Positions 1-5,703 of a DNA stretch of 6,383 bases are shown piece by piece. The stretch lies in the NCBI GenBank assembly GCA_050329575.1, contig JBHJOP010000010.1, forward strand, positions 1-6,383. Reading direction: 5' to 3'. A program made the translations under genes and the position numbers. Every line of letters starts with the position of its first letter. Position 1 is the stretch's first letter. The stretch comes from JAUXFS01 sp050329575 (GTDB taxonomy: Bacteria > Pseudomonadota > Alphaproteobacteria > Rhodospirillales > Defluviicoccaceae). The notes below the pieces were generated by a model. It was not told where the DNA came from. It worked only from the letters and a program-made list of their open reading frames with translations, and did not search any database.

Positions 1-347
1 TATGATCCTACCGCTTGGCCGGGCGCCCGGGAGGACGCCCTGTCCCCCTCGAAGCCGCGGCAGGGGCGGTTCCGCCGGCGGTCGGCCGCGTTCGCCTGCG
101 CCGGCGGCGGCCCGGCCGCGGTGGGCGACGTCGACTTTTGTGTTGTGGAAAAGCCGTTTCGGATCAATGCGCTATCGGGACTCGATGTTGACTTTCGTGT
201 ACCGCCCGCCGACCCCGGTTTCGTGAAGAATCAAGGGCTTGGCCGCAAAAAATGTGTCCTTTTGTGTACTTCTGTGTACCGAATCCTTTTGCGCCGGCCG
301 GGTTCGTCGGCCATCGACGGCCCGGCCGCCACGGGGGCGCAACCAAC
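1..347. other. gene-poor left end of the window
   Basis: No protein family is recognised in either strand here. The reading frames that stay open are short, arginine/proline-rich and typical of chance frames in G+C-rich DNA. The first 120 bases are extremely G+C-rich and include the perfect palindrome CCGGGCGCCCGG (19-30). Bases 131-290 are distinctly less G+C-rich and hold the decamer cluster, which suggests a regulatory region for a gene beyond the left edge, probably transcribed leftwards (inference). Confidence 0.4.
135..278. repeat. four dispersed/tandem copies of a CTTTTGTGTA-like decamer
   Basis: Copies on the plus strand are CTTTTGTGTT (135-144), CTTTCGTGTA (192-201), CTTTTGTGTA (259-268) and CTTCTGTGTA (269-278), each within one mismatch of the consensus. 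The last two are directly adjacent, and a third TGTGT at 253-257 continues their exact 10-bp phasing (253, 263, 273). Such spacing puts the sites on one face of the helix, as in direct-repeat operators. No function is established. Confidence 0.55.
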
Positions 348-388
348 GTCCCCGAAACGGCCCTCCGGGGACACGGCCTCCGGGGACA
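348..388 (-). terminator. G+C-rich hairpin with alternative arms after cbiO, possible terminator
   Basis: The 12-mer CCTCCGGGGACA occurs twice, at 362-373 and 377-388. GTCCCCG at 348-354 is the perfect complement of CGGGGAC in either copy (366-372 or 381-387), so the cbiOend transcript can form a 7-bp stem with an 11-nt loop or a longer alternative. This begins 8 nt past the cbiO stop, a fitting place for the operon end, but there is no following T-run. It may act as an RNA 3'-end stabiliser or a weak terminator. Confidence 0.35.
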
Positions 389-395
389 GGGAAGG

Positions 396-1337
396 TCATC
401 GCGACCGCCGGGGAGGCCCGCCGCCGGCCACGGGCCGGGGCGGCGCGGCGACAGCGGCGTCGGAGGCCGCGGCCGGTCGCCCGGCGATCCGCGCCAGCAG
501 ATCGGCGACCTCGCCCCGCGACCGCGGCAGCGGCGCATCGGCGGCGATCAGGCCGAGCTCGCGGGCCCTGAGCCCGATCTCCAGCGCCAGAGGCAGGCGC
601 AGATGCGCCCGCCGCAGCACCCCGTCGTCGACCAGCACCACCTCCGGGCGGCCGCGGGCGACGACCCGGCCTTCGGCGAACACGGCGACCGCATCGGACC
701 AGGCGCAGGCGAGATCGACGTCGTGGGTGGCGTAGACGATGGTGGTGCCGGCGGCGACCAGGTGGTCGAGCGCCGCCAGCAGGTGGACGACGCCGTGGGG
801 ATCGAGGCCGCCGGTCGGCTCGTCGAGCAGCAGCACCCGCGGCTGCATCGCCAGCACCCCGGCGATGGCGACCCGTTTGCGCTGGCCGAAGCTCAGCATG
901 TGGATCGGCCGCCGCGCCAGGGGATCGATCCGCATCCGGGCGAGCGCCGCGGCGATGCGGGCGCGCACCTCGTCCTCGCCGAGACCGAGGTTCAGCGGGC
1001 CGAACGAGACGTCCTGTTCGACGGTGCCGGCGAACAGCTGGTCGTCGGGGTCCTGGAGGACGAGGCCGACCGCCGCCCGCCAGCGGGCGAGGGCGCGGCG
1101 GTCGTAGGCGACCGGGTTGCCGTCGAGGCGGATCTCGCCTCCGTCCGGCCGCAGGGTGCCGTTGAGGTGCATCAGCAGCGTCGTCTTGCCGGCGCCGTTG
1201 GGCCCCAGGATGGCCAGCCGGCCGCCGGCGGGCACGTCGAGATCGAGACCGTCGAGGGCCGGGATGCCCCCGGGGTAGACGAAGCGGAGGCCGCGGGCGG
1301 AGAGGATCAACGGCCGGCCCCGGCGATCACCGGCCAC
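396..1337 (-). CDS. cbiO: CbiO, ATPase of the cobalt ECF importer
   Basis: CbiO powers cobalt uptake as a homodimer on the cytoplasmic face. In the 313-aa product, Walker A is GPNGAGKTT (45-53), the Q-loop is at Gln95 in LVLQDPDDQLF, and the signature is LSFGQRKR (148-155). The Phe in place of Gly is usual in CbiO. Walker B is VLLLDE (168-173) and the switch His205 lies in THD. The start is uncertain. GTG at 1337 gives the longest form and overlaps cbiQ by 31 nt. TTG at 1310 forms a TTGA overlap with the cbiQ stop and yields MILSARGLRFVYPGG, which fits the family N-terminus better; neither has a strong Shine-Dalgarno. The last about 35 residues are a Pro/Ala/Arg-rich tail of no recognised function, without the histidines of the paralogue at 4891-5703. 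It is the last gene of the operon. Confidence 0.94.
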   Translation of the reverse strand: MAGDRRGRPLILSARGLRFVYPGGIPALDGLDLDVPAGGRLAILGPNGAGKTTLLMHLNGTLRPDGGEIRLDGNPVAYDRRALARWRAAVGLVLQDPDDQLFAGTVEQDVSFGPLNLGLGEDEVRARIAAALARMRIDPLARRPIHMLSFGQRKRVAIAGVLAMQPRVLLLDEPTGGLDPHGVVHLLAALDHLVAAGTTIVYATHDVDLACAWSDAVAVFAEGRVVARGRPEVVLVDDGVLRRAHLRLPLALEIGLRARELGLIAADAPLPRSRGEVADLLARIAGRPAAASDAAVAAPPRPVAGGGPPRRSR

Positions 1338-2071
1338 ACCGCTGCGGTCGCCGCGATCAGGCCCGGCACGGCGACGGCGGCGGCCAGGAACCGGCCGGAC
1401 GCCGGGCGCGACGGCTGCAGGGTTCGGAGGTCGCCGTCATAGGCGCGGGCGGCGAGACCGCGTTCCATCCTCGCCGCCCGTCCGAGGCAGCGGGGCAGCA
1501 GCGCCGCCGCCAAGAGGCCGATCGACTGCAGCGAGCGGCGAGGACCGGTGTAGCCGAGGCGGCTCGCCTGCGCGACGCGGGCCCGCTCGGCCATCTCCAG
1601 GGTGGTCGCCGTGAAGCGATAGACCAGCAGGCCGACATCGACGATCGCCGCCGGCAGACGGCAGCGTCGCAACAGCCCCAGGAGGTCGGTGAGCGGCGTG
1701 GTCAGGACGATCAGCAGCGACGCGGCGGTCGCCGCCAGCGCCCGCAGCGACACCGCGATCGCCGTCTCGATCCCCTGCGGCGAGAGGGCGATCGCCGGTC
1801 CGGCCCCGTCGAGACGCACGGACACGGCGAGCACGACGGCGCCCGACAGCTCGAACCCGGCCGGGATCGCCAGCACGCGGAGATAGTCGGCCGGCGGCAC
1901 CCGGGCACCGGCCACCGCGGCGAGAGCGGCGGCGGCCAGGACCAGGACGGCCGCCGGGATCGCCGGCAGCGCCACCGCGGCGATCAGCAGACCGCCGCCG
2001 AGGGCCAGCTTCTCCGCCGGATGGCGGTCGGCCCAGCGGTTGCCGTGGGCGAGACGGTCAACGAGATGCAT
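1307..2071 (-). CDS. cbiQ: CbiQ, transmembrane coupling (T) component of the cobalt importer
   Basis: This 254-aa inner-membrane protein connects CbiMN to the ATPase CbiO. An amphipathic start with DRHPAEKL (15-22), comparable to the DPR.KL motif of T components, precedes several hydrophobic helices. The cytoplasmic segment at about 160-215 carries ASRLGY and AARAYDG, in the positions of the two coupling motifs, although the Arg-Gly cores are less canonical than in the other CbiQ here (5700-6383). The ATG at 2071 is the first in-frame start and lies 14 nt inside cbiN. A GGGAGGA element is about 16 nt upstream, farther than optimal, so translation is probably coupled to cbiN. The stop overlaps the start of cbiO. 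Confidence 0.93.
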   Translation of the reverse strand: MHLVDRLAHGNRWADRHPAEKLALGGGLLIAAVALPAIPAAVLVLAAAALAAVAGARVPPADYLRVLAIPAGFELSGAVVLAVSVRLDGAGPAIALSPQGIETAIAVSLRALAATAASLLIVLTTPLTDLLGLLRRCRLPAAIVDVGLLVYRFTATTLEMAERARVAQASRLGYTGPRRSLQSIGLLAAALLPRCLGRAARMERGLAARAYDGDLRTLQPSRPASGRFLAAAVAVPGLIAATAAVWPVIAGAGR

Positions 2072-2366
2072 CGCCCGTGGTGCCGCGTCCTCCCGTGGCC
2101 TCGCCGCGGCGGAGCCCGATGTAGTAGCCGAGCAGGCCGGCGCCGAGCGCGGCCTGGAGAGCGAACAGCAGGCTTGCGATCTCGCCGCTCGGCGGCTCCC
2201 AGACCGCCTCGAACCAGGGCTGGTAGTCGGGCCGGATCTCGAGAATGGCGCCCATGGCCTGGTCGTCGGTGCCGCCGAACACCGCGTCGCCCTCGAAGGT
2301 CATCACCAGCGGGATCAACGCCAGCAGCGCCGCCGCGGCGAGCAGGATCAGGTTTTGCCGAGCCAT
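2058..2366 (-). CDS. cbiN: CbiN, small auxiliary membrane subunit of the cobalt importer
   Basis: CbiN is a two-helix protein that associates with CbiM and helps load cobalt into it. The 102-aa product has TM1 at about 5-22 and a periplasmic loop with FGGTDDQAM and YQPWFEAVWEPPSGEI. TM2 is at about 62-84 (SLLFALQAALGAGLLGYYIG), followed by a short polar cytoplasmic tail. The loop motifs and FALQAALGAG are the family signature. The ATG shares its A with the last base of the cbiM stop, with AAGGGGG just upstream inside cbiM, indicating coupled translation. The 3' end overlaps cbiQ by 14 nt. Length and domain order are normal. Confidence 0.95.
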   Translation of the reverse strand: MARQNLILLAAAALLALIPLVMTFEGDAVFGGTDDQAMGAILEIRPDYQPWFEAVWEPPSGEIASLLFALQAALGAGLLGYYIGLRRGEATGGRGTTGDASR

Positions 2367-3037
2367 CAGACCGCCCCCTTGCCGAGCAGCCGCAGGCTCT
2401 TCAGTTCGGCACGGCTGTAGGACGTCAGCACGTTGACGACGACCACCGTCAGCAGCCCCTCGATGAGCGCCAGCGGCACCTGGGTGATCGCGAAGATGGT
2501 CCCGAACTTGGCGAACGAGCCGACGATGCCGCCGGCCGGATCGGGAAAGGCGATCGCCAGTTGAGCCGAGGTCACGACGTAGGTGGCGAGATTGCCGAGC
2601 GCGGCGGCGACGAACACCGCCACCGCCAGCGAGCCGCCGGCGCCCCGCACCAGCCGGAACAGCCCGTAGGCGACGTAGGGACCGACCACCGCCATCGAGA
2701 AGACGTTGGCACCGAGGGTGGTGAGACCGCCGTGGGCGAGCAGCAGCGCCTGGAACAGCAACACGATGGTGCCGAGCACCGTCATCACGCCGGGTCCGAA
2801 CAGCACCGCGCCGAGACCGGTCCCGGTCGGATGCGAGCAACTTCCGGTCACCGACGGGATCTTCAGCGCCGACAGCACGAACGCGAACGCCCCCGCGGCC
2901 GCCAGCAGCAGCTTGGTTTCCGGATGCGCCTTCGCGATCCGCACCAGCCGATAGCCGCCGTAGGCGACGAACGGCGCCGAGACGACGGTCCAGGCGACCG
3001 CGTGCGCCGCCGGCAGGTATCCCTCCATGATATGCAC
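2366..3037 (-). CDS. cbiM: CbiM, substrate-specific (S) component of the cobalt ECF importer
   Basis: CbiM is the inner-membrane subunit that binds Co2+ and gives the transporter its specificity. The 223-aa protein starts MHIMEGYLP, the family hallmark. In solved relatives (NikM) the N-terminal amine, His2 and a later His coordinate the metal; the later one corresponds here to His69 in GSCSHPTG. Several hydrophobic helices and the conserved LLLAHGGLTTLGAN (98-111) are present. The GTG at 3037 is chosen because AGGAGG lies 5 nt upstream and because it places His at position 2. An ATG at 3058 would add MRAEEGF and bury the metal-binding terminus, while the ATG at 3028 would delete His2. No signal peptide precedes the MHIMEG start, unlike enterobacterial CbiM. 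It is the first gene after the cobalamin riboswitch and shares one base with cbiN (TGATG). Confidence 0.96.
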   Translation of the reverse strand: MHIMEGYLPAAHAVAWTVVSAPFVAYGGYRLVRIAKAHPETKLLLAAAGAFAFVLSALKIPSVTGSCSHPTGTGLGAVLFGPGVMTVLGTIVLLFQALLLAHGGLTTLGANVFSMAVVGPYVAYGLFRLVRGAGGSLAVAVFVAAALGNLATYVVTSAQLAIAFPDPAGGIVGSFAKFGTIFAITQVPLALIEGLLTVVVVNVLTSYSRAELKSLRLLGKGAV

Positions 3038-3038
3038 G

Positions 3039-3097
3039 AAACCCTCCTCCGCCCGCATCAGGCTTCTTGTGAGTGCGCCGCCGGCGCGGAAGGGTTT
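3039..3097 (-). promoter_or_regulatory. SD-sequestering hairpin, expression platform of the riboswitch
   Basis: On the RNA strand, AAACCCTTCCGC (3097-3086) can pair with GCGGAGGAGGGTTT (3052-3039): six contiguous pairs from AAACCC/GGGTTT, then TT opposite AGGA, then CCGC/GCGG. The second arm contains the cbiM Shine-Dalgarno AGGAGG (3048-3043) and ends one base before the GTG start. When formed, the helix should block ribosome entry. I see no T-run typical of an intrinsic terminator here, so control is probably translational. Which ligand state favours the hairpin is inferred from the known behaviour of B12 riboswitches. Confidence 0.65.
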
Positions 3098-3169
3098 GGA
3101 TCGGCGAGAACCGTTTGCTTCGTTTCTCGCTTCCGGTCGACCCCGCCCGCAAGCGCCGCATTGACGTCT

Positions 3170-3360
3170 CGACGGCAGGTCTCCTGGCTCACGGGTCGTC
3201 GCTCTGCCCGGCCTTCCCGGTTTCCCAGTGGCCATCGCGGAACAGAGCTACCCGCTTACAGTTGCGGGGGCAGCCACGGATTCGGGTCCCCTCCGGGGTC
3301 GACCCTTCCCGTGTTCCCTTTTGATCCCCGGGCTCTGTCGCCCTTCGCGGGGAACCGTCG
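3170..3360 (-). promoter_or_regulatory. cobalamin (adenosylcobalamin-type) riboswitch
   Basis: All diagnostic blocks appear in order on the minus strand. GGGAACACGG is at 3318-3309 and GCCCCCGCAACTGTAAGC lies within 3273-3252. CCACTGGGAAACCGGGAAGG lies within 3233-3212, and the B12 box AGCCAGGAGACCTGCC ends at 3174. Helix P1 closes the element by pairing CGACGG (3360-3355) with CCGTCG (3175-3170). An additional G+C-rich arm (about 3280-3308) extends one helix. Cobalamin riboswitches turn genes off when B12 is plentiful. Here the downstream operon imports cobalt, the metal of B12, so the logic is end-product feedback. The leader runs about 130 nt beyond the aptamer before the cbiM start. Confidence 0.97.
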
Positions 3361-3365
3361 CATGA

Positions 3366-3395
3366 ACTATAGGGACCGAGCCGAACCCTCGTCAA
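3366..3395 (-). promoter_or_regulatory. strong sigma-70-type promoter of the riboswitch-cbiMNQO transcript
   Basis: On the minus strand, TTGACG (3395-3390) is followed by an 18-nt spacer and TATAGT (3371-3366). Both boxes are 5/6 matches to consensus. The predicted transcription start, about 6-8 nt further on, coincides with the first strand of riboswitch helix P1 (3360), which supports both calls. No operator is evident, consistent with control being exerted in the leader RNA. Confidence 0.75.
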
Positions 3396-3439
3396 GCAAC
3401 GGTCCCGATGCGGCATCGATCGTTGGTGACGACCGGTCC

Positions 3440-4627
3440 TCAGAATTCGATCACGTAGCTGGCCATCGCTCCCAATGTTCTGGTTTCGTCGCCGTCCTCG
3501 GTCAGGACCTTCCAGCCGACGTCGAGCTGGAGACCGAAATCGAACCGGTAACCGGCGGTCACCGACCACTGATGATCGTTGGTCGCGCTCCCGCCCTTGG
3601 GGTCGATCCAGCGCTGGGTCGTCGCCGCCGAGACACTCCAGTTCTCATACTCGAGTTGCAGCGCGGCGGTCAGATAGTTGCGGTCCTCGCCGTCGAAGCC
3701 CTCGGCGTTCCAGAACCGCACCCATTCCAGGAGCGGCGTGACGGTGATGGCGTCGGTGACGCCGATCGCCCACTCGCCGGCGACCACGACCCGGTTCTCG
3801 TCGGCGGTCTCGGAACCGGAGAGGGCGACGCCGTTCTCGTCGACGACCCGGTCGACGTCCTGGTGGAGAAAGCCGATCTGGTAGCGCAGACCCGGCAGTG
3901 CGGCGATGTCCGCACCGTCGATCGCAATCGCGAAGGATTGCAGGCTCTCGGTGTTGCTGGGACCGCCCTGATTGGTTTTCACCCGGGTCCGGCTGGTGTA
4001 GAGGATCGAGCCGCTGAGAGCGGAGTTGTCGAGGAAGAACGTGCTGGCGGAGAGGGCATGCCGGCCCAGCGCGTCGGCATCATAGGTGAGACTGCCGCCG
4101 AAACCGATCCGCTCGGCGATCTCGATGTCGTCCTCGGCGAGATCGGTCCCGTAGATGCCGGGCGCCGCATCGAACGCGATCGAGAAATTGGGGCCGAACT
4201 TGCCGCCGATCACCGACCACCAATCCGCCTCGTAATTAAGCGACAGATTCTCGACGAACAGGCCCTGACTGGCGAAATAGCGGTTGTCGCCCTTGAAGTT
4301 GTCGTTGACCTCTTCCCAGGTCAGGTGGAGGTTGACGAACAAGCCTGGCAGCGCCGCGGTCGGGAAAAGGCTGAAATCAGCCTCGGTGGTCGAAAACAGA
4401 TTGTTCAGCTCGTTGTCGGAGTCGGACGCATCGTATTGCCAGTCGTTCTGGATCTCGATGACGATCTCGCCTTCGATCCGCGGAAAGGTCGGTGGTTCCT
4501 CGCCTTCAGCGATCCTCCGCTCTTCTTCTCGCTGATACTCGTCGATCACCCTGTCGGGTTCCGTGGCAATGGCCGCGCCGGGCATGGCGAACCCCAGCAC
4601 GGCACCGAATAACCATGATTTTTTCAT
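3440..4627 (-). CDS. secreted outer-membrane beta-barrel (porin-like) protein
   Basis: The 395-aa protein begins with a clear Sec signal peptide: MKK, a hydrophobic core and GAAIA, with likely cleavage after residue 21. A very charged segment follows (about 24-45, with YQREEERRIAEGEE). Most of the rest is alternating hydrophobic/polar strands rich in Tyr, Trp and acidic residues, ending ASYVIEF. A terminal Phe is the usual signal for insertion by the BAM machinery. There is no TonB box or plug domain that I can see, so it looks like a passive channel rather than a TonB-dependent receptor. The ATG at 4627 is preceded by AAGGAG about 8 nt upstream. The gene lies between two metal ECF importers, after two promoters with Fur/Zur-type operators, so a role in metal entry across the outer membrane is inferred. 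Its family is not recognised beyond barrel type. The G+C content looks lower than in the transporter genes, which is common for outer-membrane proteins. Confidence 0.82.
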   Translation of the reverse strand: MKKSWLFGAVLGFAMPGAAIATEPDRVIDEYQREEERRIAEGEEPPTFPRIEGEIVIEIQNDWQYDASDSDNELNNLFSTTEADFSLFPTAALPGLFVNLHLTWEEVNDNFKGDNRYFASQGLFVENLSLNYEADWWSVIGGKFGPNFSIAFDAAPGIYGTDLAEDDIEIAERIGFGGSLTYDADALGRHALSASTFFLDNSALSGSILYTSRTRVKTNQGGPSNTESLQSFAIAIDGADIAALPGLRYQIGFLHQDVDRVVDENGVALSGSETADENRVVVAGEWAIGVTDAITVTPLLEWVRFWNAEGFDGEDRNYLTAALQLEYENWSVSAATTQRWIDPKGGSATNDHQWSVTAGYRFDFGLQLDVGWKVLTEDGDETRTLGAMASYVIEF

Positions 4628-4692
4628 CTCCCCTCTCCTTTCGGCCCGGTTTCGTCAGACCCGAGCACGTCCCCGCCGCTGCAGACGCGCTG

Positions 4693-4721
4693 CTGATAGA
4701 TGTTATAACATTGCTAGTCAA
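4693..4721 (-). promoter_or_regulatory. proximal sigma-70-like promoter before the barrel gene
   Basis: On the minus strand, TTGACT (4721-4716) is a 5/6 -35 match. After a 17-nt spacer comes TATCAG (4698-4693), a 4/6 -10 match. This would give a leader of roughly 60 nt before the barrel ATG. The spacer contains a perfect AT-rich palindrome, the arrangement expected of a repressed promoter. The weak -10 lowers confidence. Confidence 0.5.
4700..4711. promoter_or_regulatory. ATGTTATAACAT palindrome, Zur-like operator
   Basis: This perfect 12-bp palindrome lies in a G+C-rich genome, inside the spacer of the proximal promoter. It resembles proteobacterial Zur (zinc uptake regulator) operators, which are built on ATGTTAT...ATAACAT half-sites. 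The bases outside the 12-bp core are not symmetric, and I recall the alphaproteobacterial consensus only approximately. Another Fur-family or unrelated repressor is possible. If it is Zur, the barrel gene would be switched on by zinc shortage. Confidence 0.5.
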
Positions 4722-4781
4722 TCCTATGTTCCCATGCAGGGATCCTTCGTGCCTCCGTGCCGATCGAACAACCGCTTGCAG

Positions 4782-4800
4782 CGCTTCGGCTTTCGAAGCG
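4782..4800 (-). terminator. perfect hairpin, possible weak terminator of the upstream operon
   Basis: CGCTTCG (4782-4788) and CGAAGCG (4794-4800) form a perfect 7-bp stem with a 5-nt loop. The hairpin lies about 90 bp beyond the ATPase stop and directly after the distal -10. There is no T-run after it on the minus strand, so intrinsic termination would be inefficient. A transcript from the distal promoter would start within the hairpin and contain only part of it, while read-through from the upstream operon would contain all of it. Confidence 0.3.
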
Positions 4801-4829
4801 ATGATATTGCTATTGATAATCATTCGCAA
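4801..4829 (-). promoter_or_regulatory. distal sigma-70-like promoter before the barrel gene
   Basis: Read on the minus strand, a TTGCGA -35 (4829-4824) is followed after 17 nt by TATCAT (4806-4801), a 5/6 match to the -10 consensus. It points to the beta-barrel gene, whose ATG is about 175 bp downstream. The spacer is occupied by a Fur-type palindrome, so binding there would block RNA polymerase. The promoter is a pattern match with no experimental support. Confidence 0.5.
4807..4829. promoter_or_regulatory. Fur-type operator
   Basis: This 23-bp imperfect palindrome, bounded by TTGC and GCAA, pairs at 9 of 11 positions around base 4818. Its inner 19 bases, GCTATTGATAATCATTCGC (4809-4827), match the classical Fur box GATAATGATAATCATTATC at 15 of 19 positions, with an intact TGATAATCATT core. 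Fur represses iron-uptake genes when iron is replete; related family members (Mur, Irr) bind similar sequences. The site lies in the spacer of the distal promoter. It could also affect read-through from the upstream ATPase gene. Confidence 0.7.
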
Positions 4830-4890
4830 CAACTTTGATTGGCCAGCGCGTCGCCCGTTGTTCTCGGCACCGATGCCCGGTCGTTCGTCT

Positions 4891-5703
4891 TCAGATGCCC
4901 GCTTTGCGGTTCGCGGGCGGACGATGACGATGTCCATGAACGACGTCGTCCTCGTCGGGGTCGTCCACGCTCCCCTCGATCGCATCGGCGGTCGCGGCGT
5001 GGACATGGGGGTGGCGGTGAAGATGGGTGTGCGGATGATCATGAACCGTCGTCGGCAACAAGCTGCCGTCGCGAAGCAGCACCGCGCGGGTGGCGAGCGC
5101 GGCGATGACCCGGCGGTCGTGGGTGGCGATCGCCATCGCCTGCGGCAGCCGGCCCAGATAGTCCAGCAGGCGATCGGCGGCGGCCTCGTCGAGGGCATTG
5201 GTCGGTTCGTCCAGCAGCAGGACGTCGGGTTCCATCGCCAGCACCGTGGCGAGCGACACCAGCCGCTTCTCGCCGCCCGAAAGCTTGTAGGTGATGCGCC
5301 CACCGAAGCCCGCGAGTCCGAGTCCGGCGAGGGTTCGTTCGGCGATCTCGCGCGCCTGCTCCCCCGTCTTGCCGAGGTTGAGCGGCCCGAACGCCACGTC
5401 CTCCAACACCGTCGGGCAGAACAACTGGTCGTCGGCGTCCTGGAACAGCAGTCCGGCCCGGCAGCGGACCTCATGGAAGGCCGCCTCGCCGGCACGGCGG
5501 CTGCCGAAGGCTGTGATCGTGCCGGCCGCCGGCGCCAACAGGCCGACCATGATCCTGAGCAGCGTCGTCTTGCCGGCACCGTTGGCACCGATCAGCGCCA
5601 CCCGCTCGCCGGCGTCGAGATCGAAGTCGACGTCGGCGAGGATCCTGCGGGCGCCGGGATGGGCGAAGGCGATTCCCCGCAAGCGGAACAGGGGAGCGCT
5701 CAT
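4891..5703 (-). CDS. CbiO-family ECF transporter ATPase with histidine-rich C-terminal tail
   Basis: This is the ATP-hydrolysing subunit of the right-hand ECF metal importer. The 270-aa protein has a complete nucleotide-binding domain: Walker A GANGAGKTT (39-47), Q-loop Gln88 in FQDADDQLF, signature LSGGEKR (141-147), Walker B VLLLDE (161-166) and switch His195 in THD. The ATG at 5703 is chosen because it overlaps the upstream T-component stop as ATGA and gives the usual MSAPLFRLRG-type start; the frame is open further upstream, but that part lies inside the T-component gene. The odd part is the tail after about residue 218. HDHPHTHLHRHPHVH (221-235) has histidine at every second position, followed by an acidic stretch and HGHRH (256-260). 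Such runs bind Ni, Co or Zn in other proteins, so the tail may buffer or sense the transported metal (inference). The cobalt-type CbiO in this window (396-1337) lacks it. Confidence 0.92.
   Translation of the reverse strand: MSAPLFRLRGIAFAHPGARRILADVDFDLDAGERVALIGANGAGKTTLLRIMVGLLAPAAGTITAFGSRRAGEAAFHEVRCRAGLLFQDADDQLFCPTVLEDVAFGPLNLGKTGEQAREIAERTLAGLGLAGFGGRITYKLSGGEKRLVSLATVLAMEPDVLLLDEPTNALDEAAADRLLDYLGRLPQAMAIATHDRRVIAALATRAVLLRDGSLLPTTVHDHPHTHLHRHPHVHAATADAIEGSVDDPDEDDVVHGHRHRPPANRKAGI

Noticed and set aside
1..347. CRISPR array or tRNA at the left end
   Set aside because: The decamers are too short and irregularly spaced for CRISPR repeats, and no cloverleaf-like sequence is visible.
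252..1442. 396-codon plus-strand open frame opposite cbiO
   Set aside because: The product is repetitive Arg/Gly/Ala/Asp-rich sequence mirroring cbiO; the ABC motifs are on the minus strand.
3026..3235. Longer cbiM from an in-frame start at 3235
   Set aside because: This would translate through the riboswitch B12 box and expression platform and place an Arg/Gly-rich sequence ahead of the conserved MHIMEGYLP.
3406..3418. CGATG-CGG-CATCG hairpin as terminator of the barrel gene
   Set aside because: The stem is only 5 bp with a 3-nt loop and no T-run, and it is close to the next promoter; too weak to call.
2021..4612. 863-codon open frame on the plus strand, antisense to the barrel gene, the riboswitch and cbiMNQ
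   Set aside because: The frame crosses a structured riboswitch and several real genes, its product is low-complexity and Arg/Gly/Asp-rich, and it has no family motif. Stop-free antisense frames are expected from strong G/C bias at third positions.
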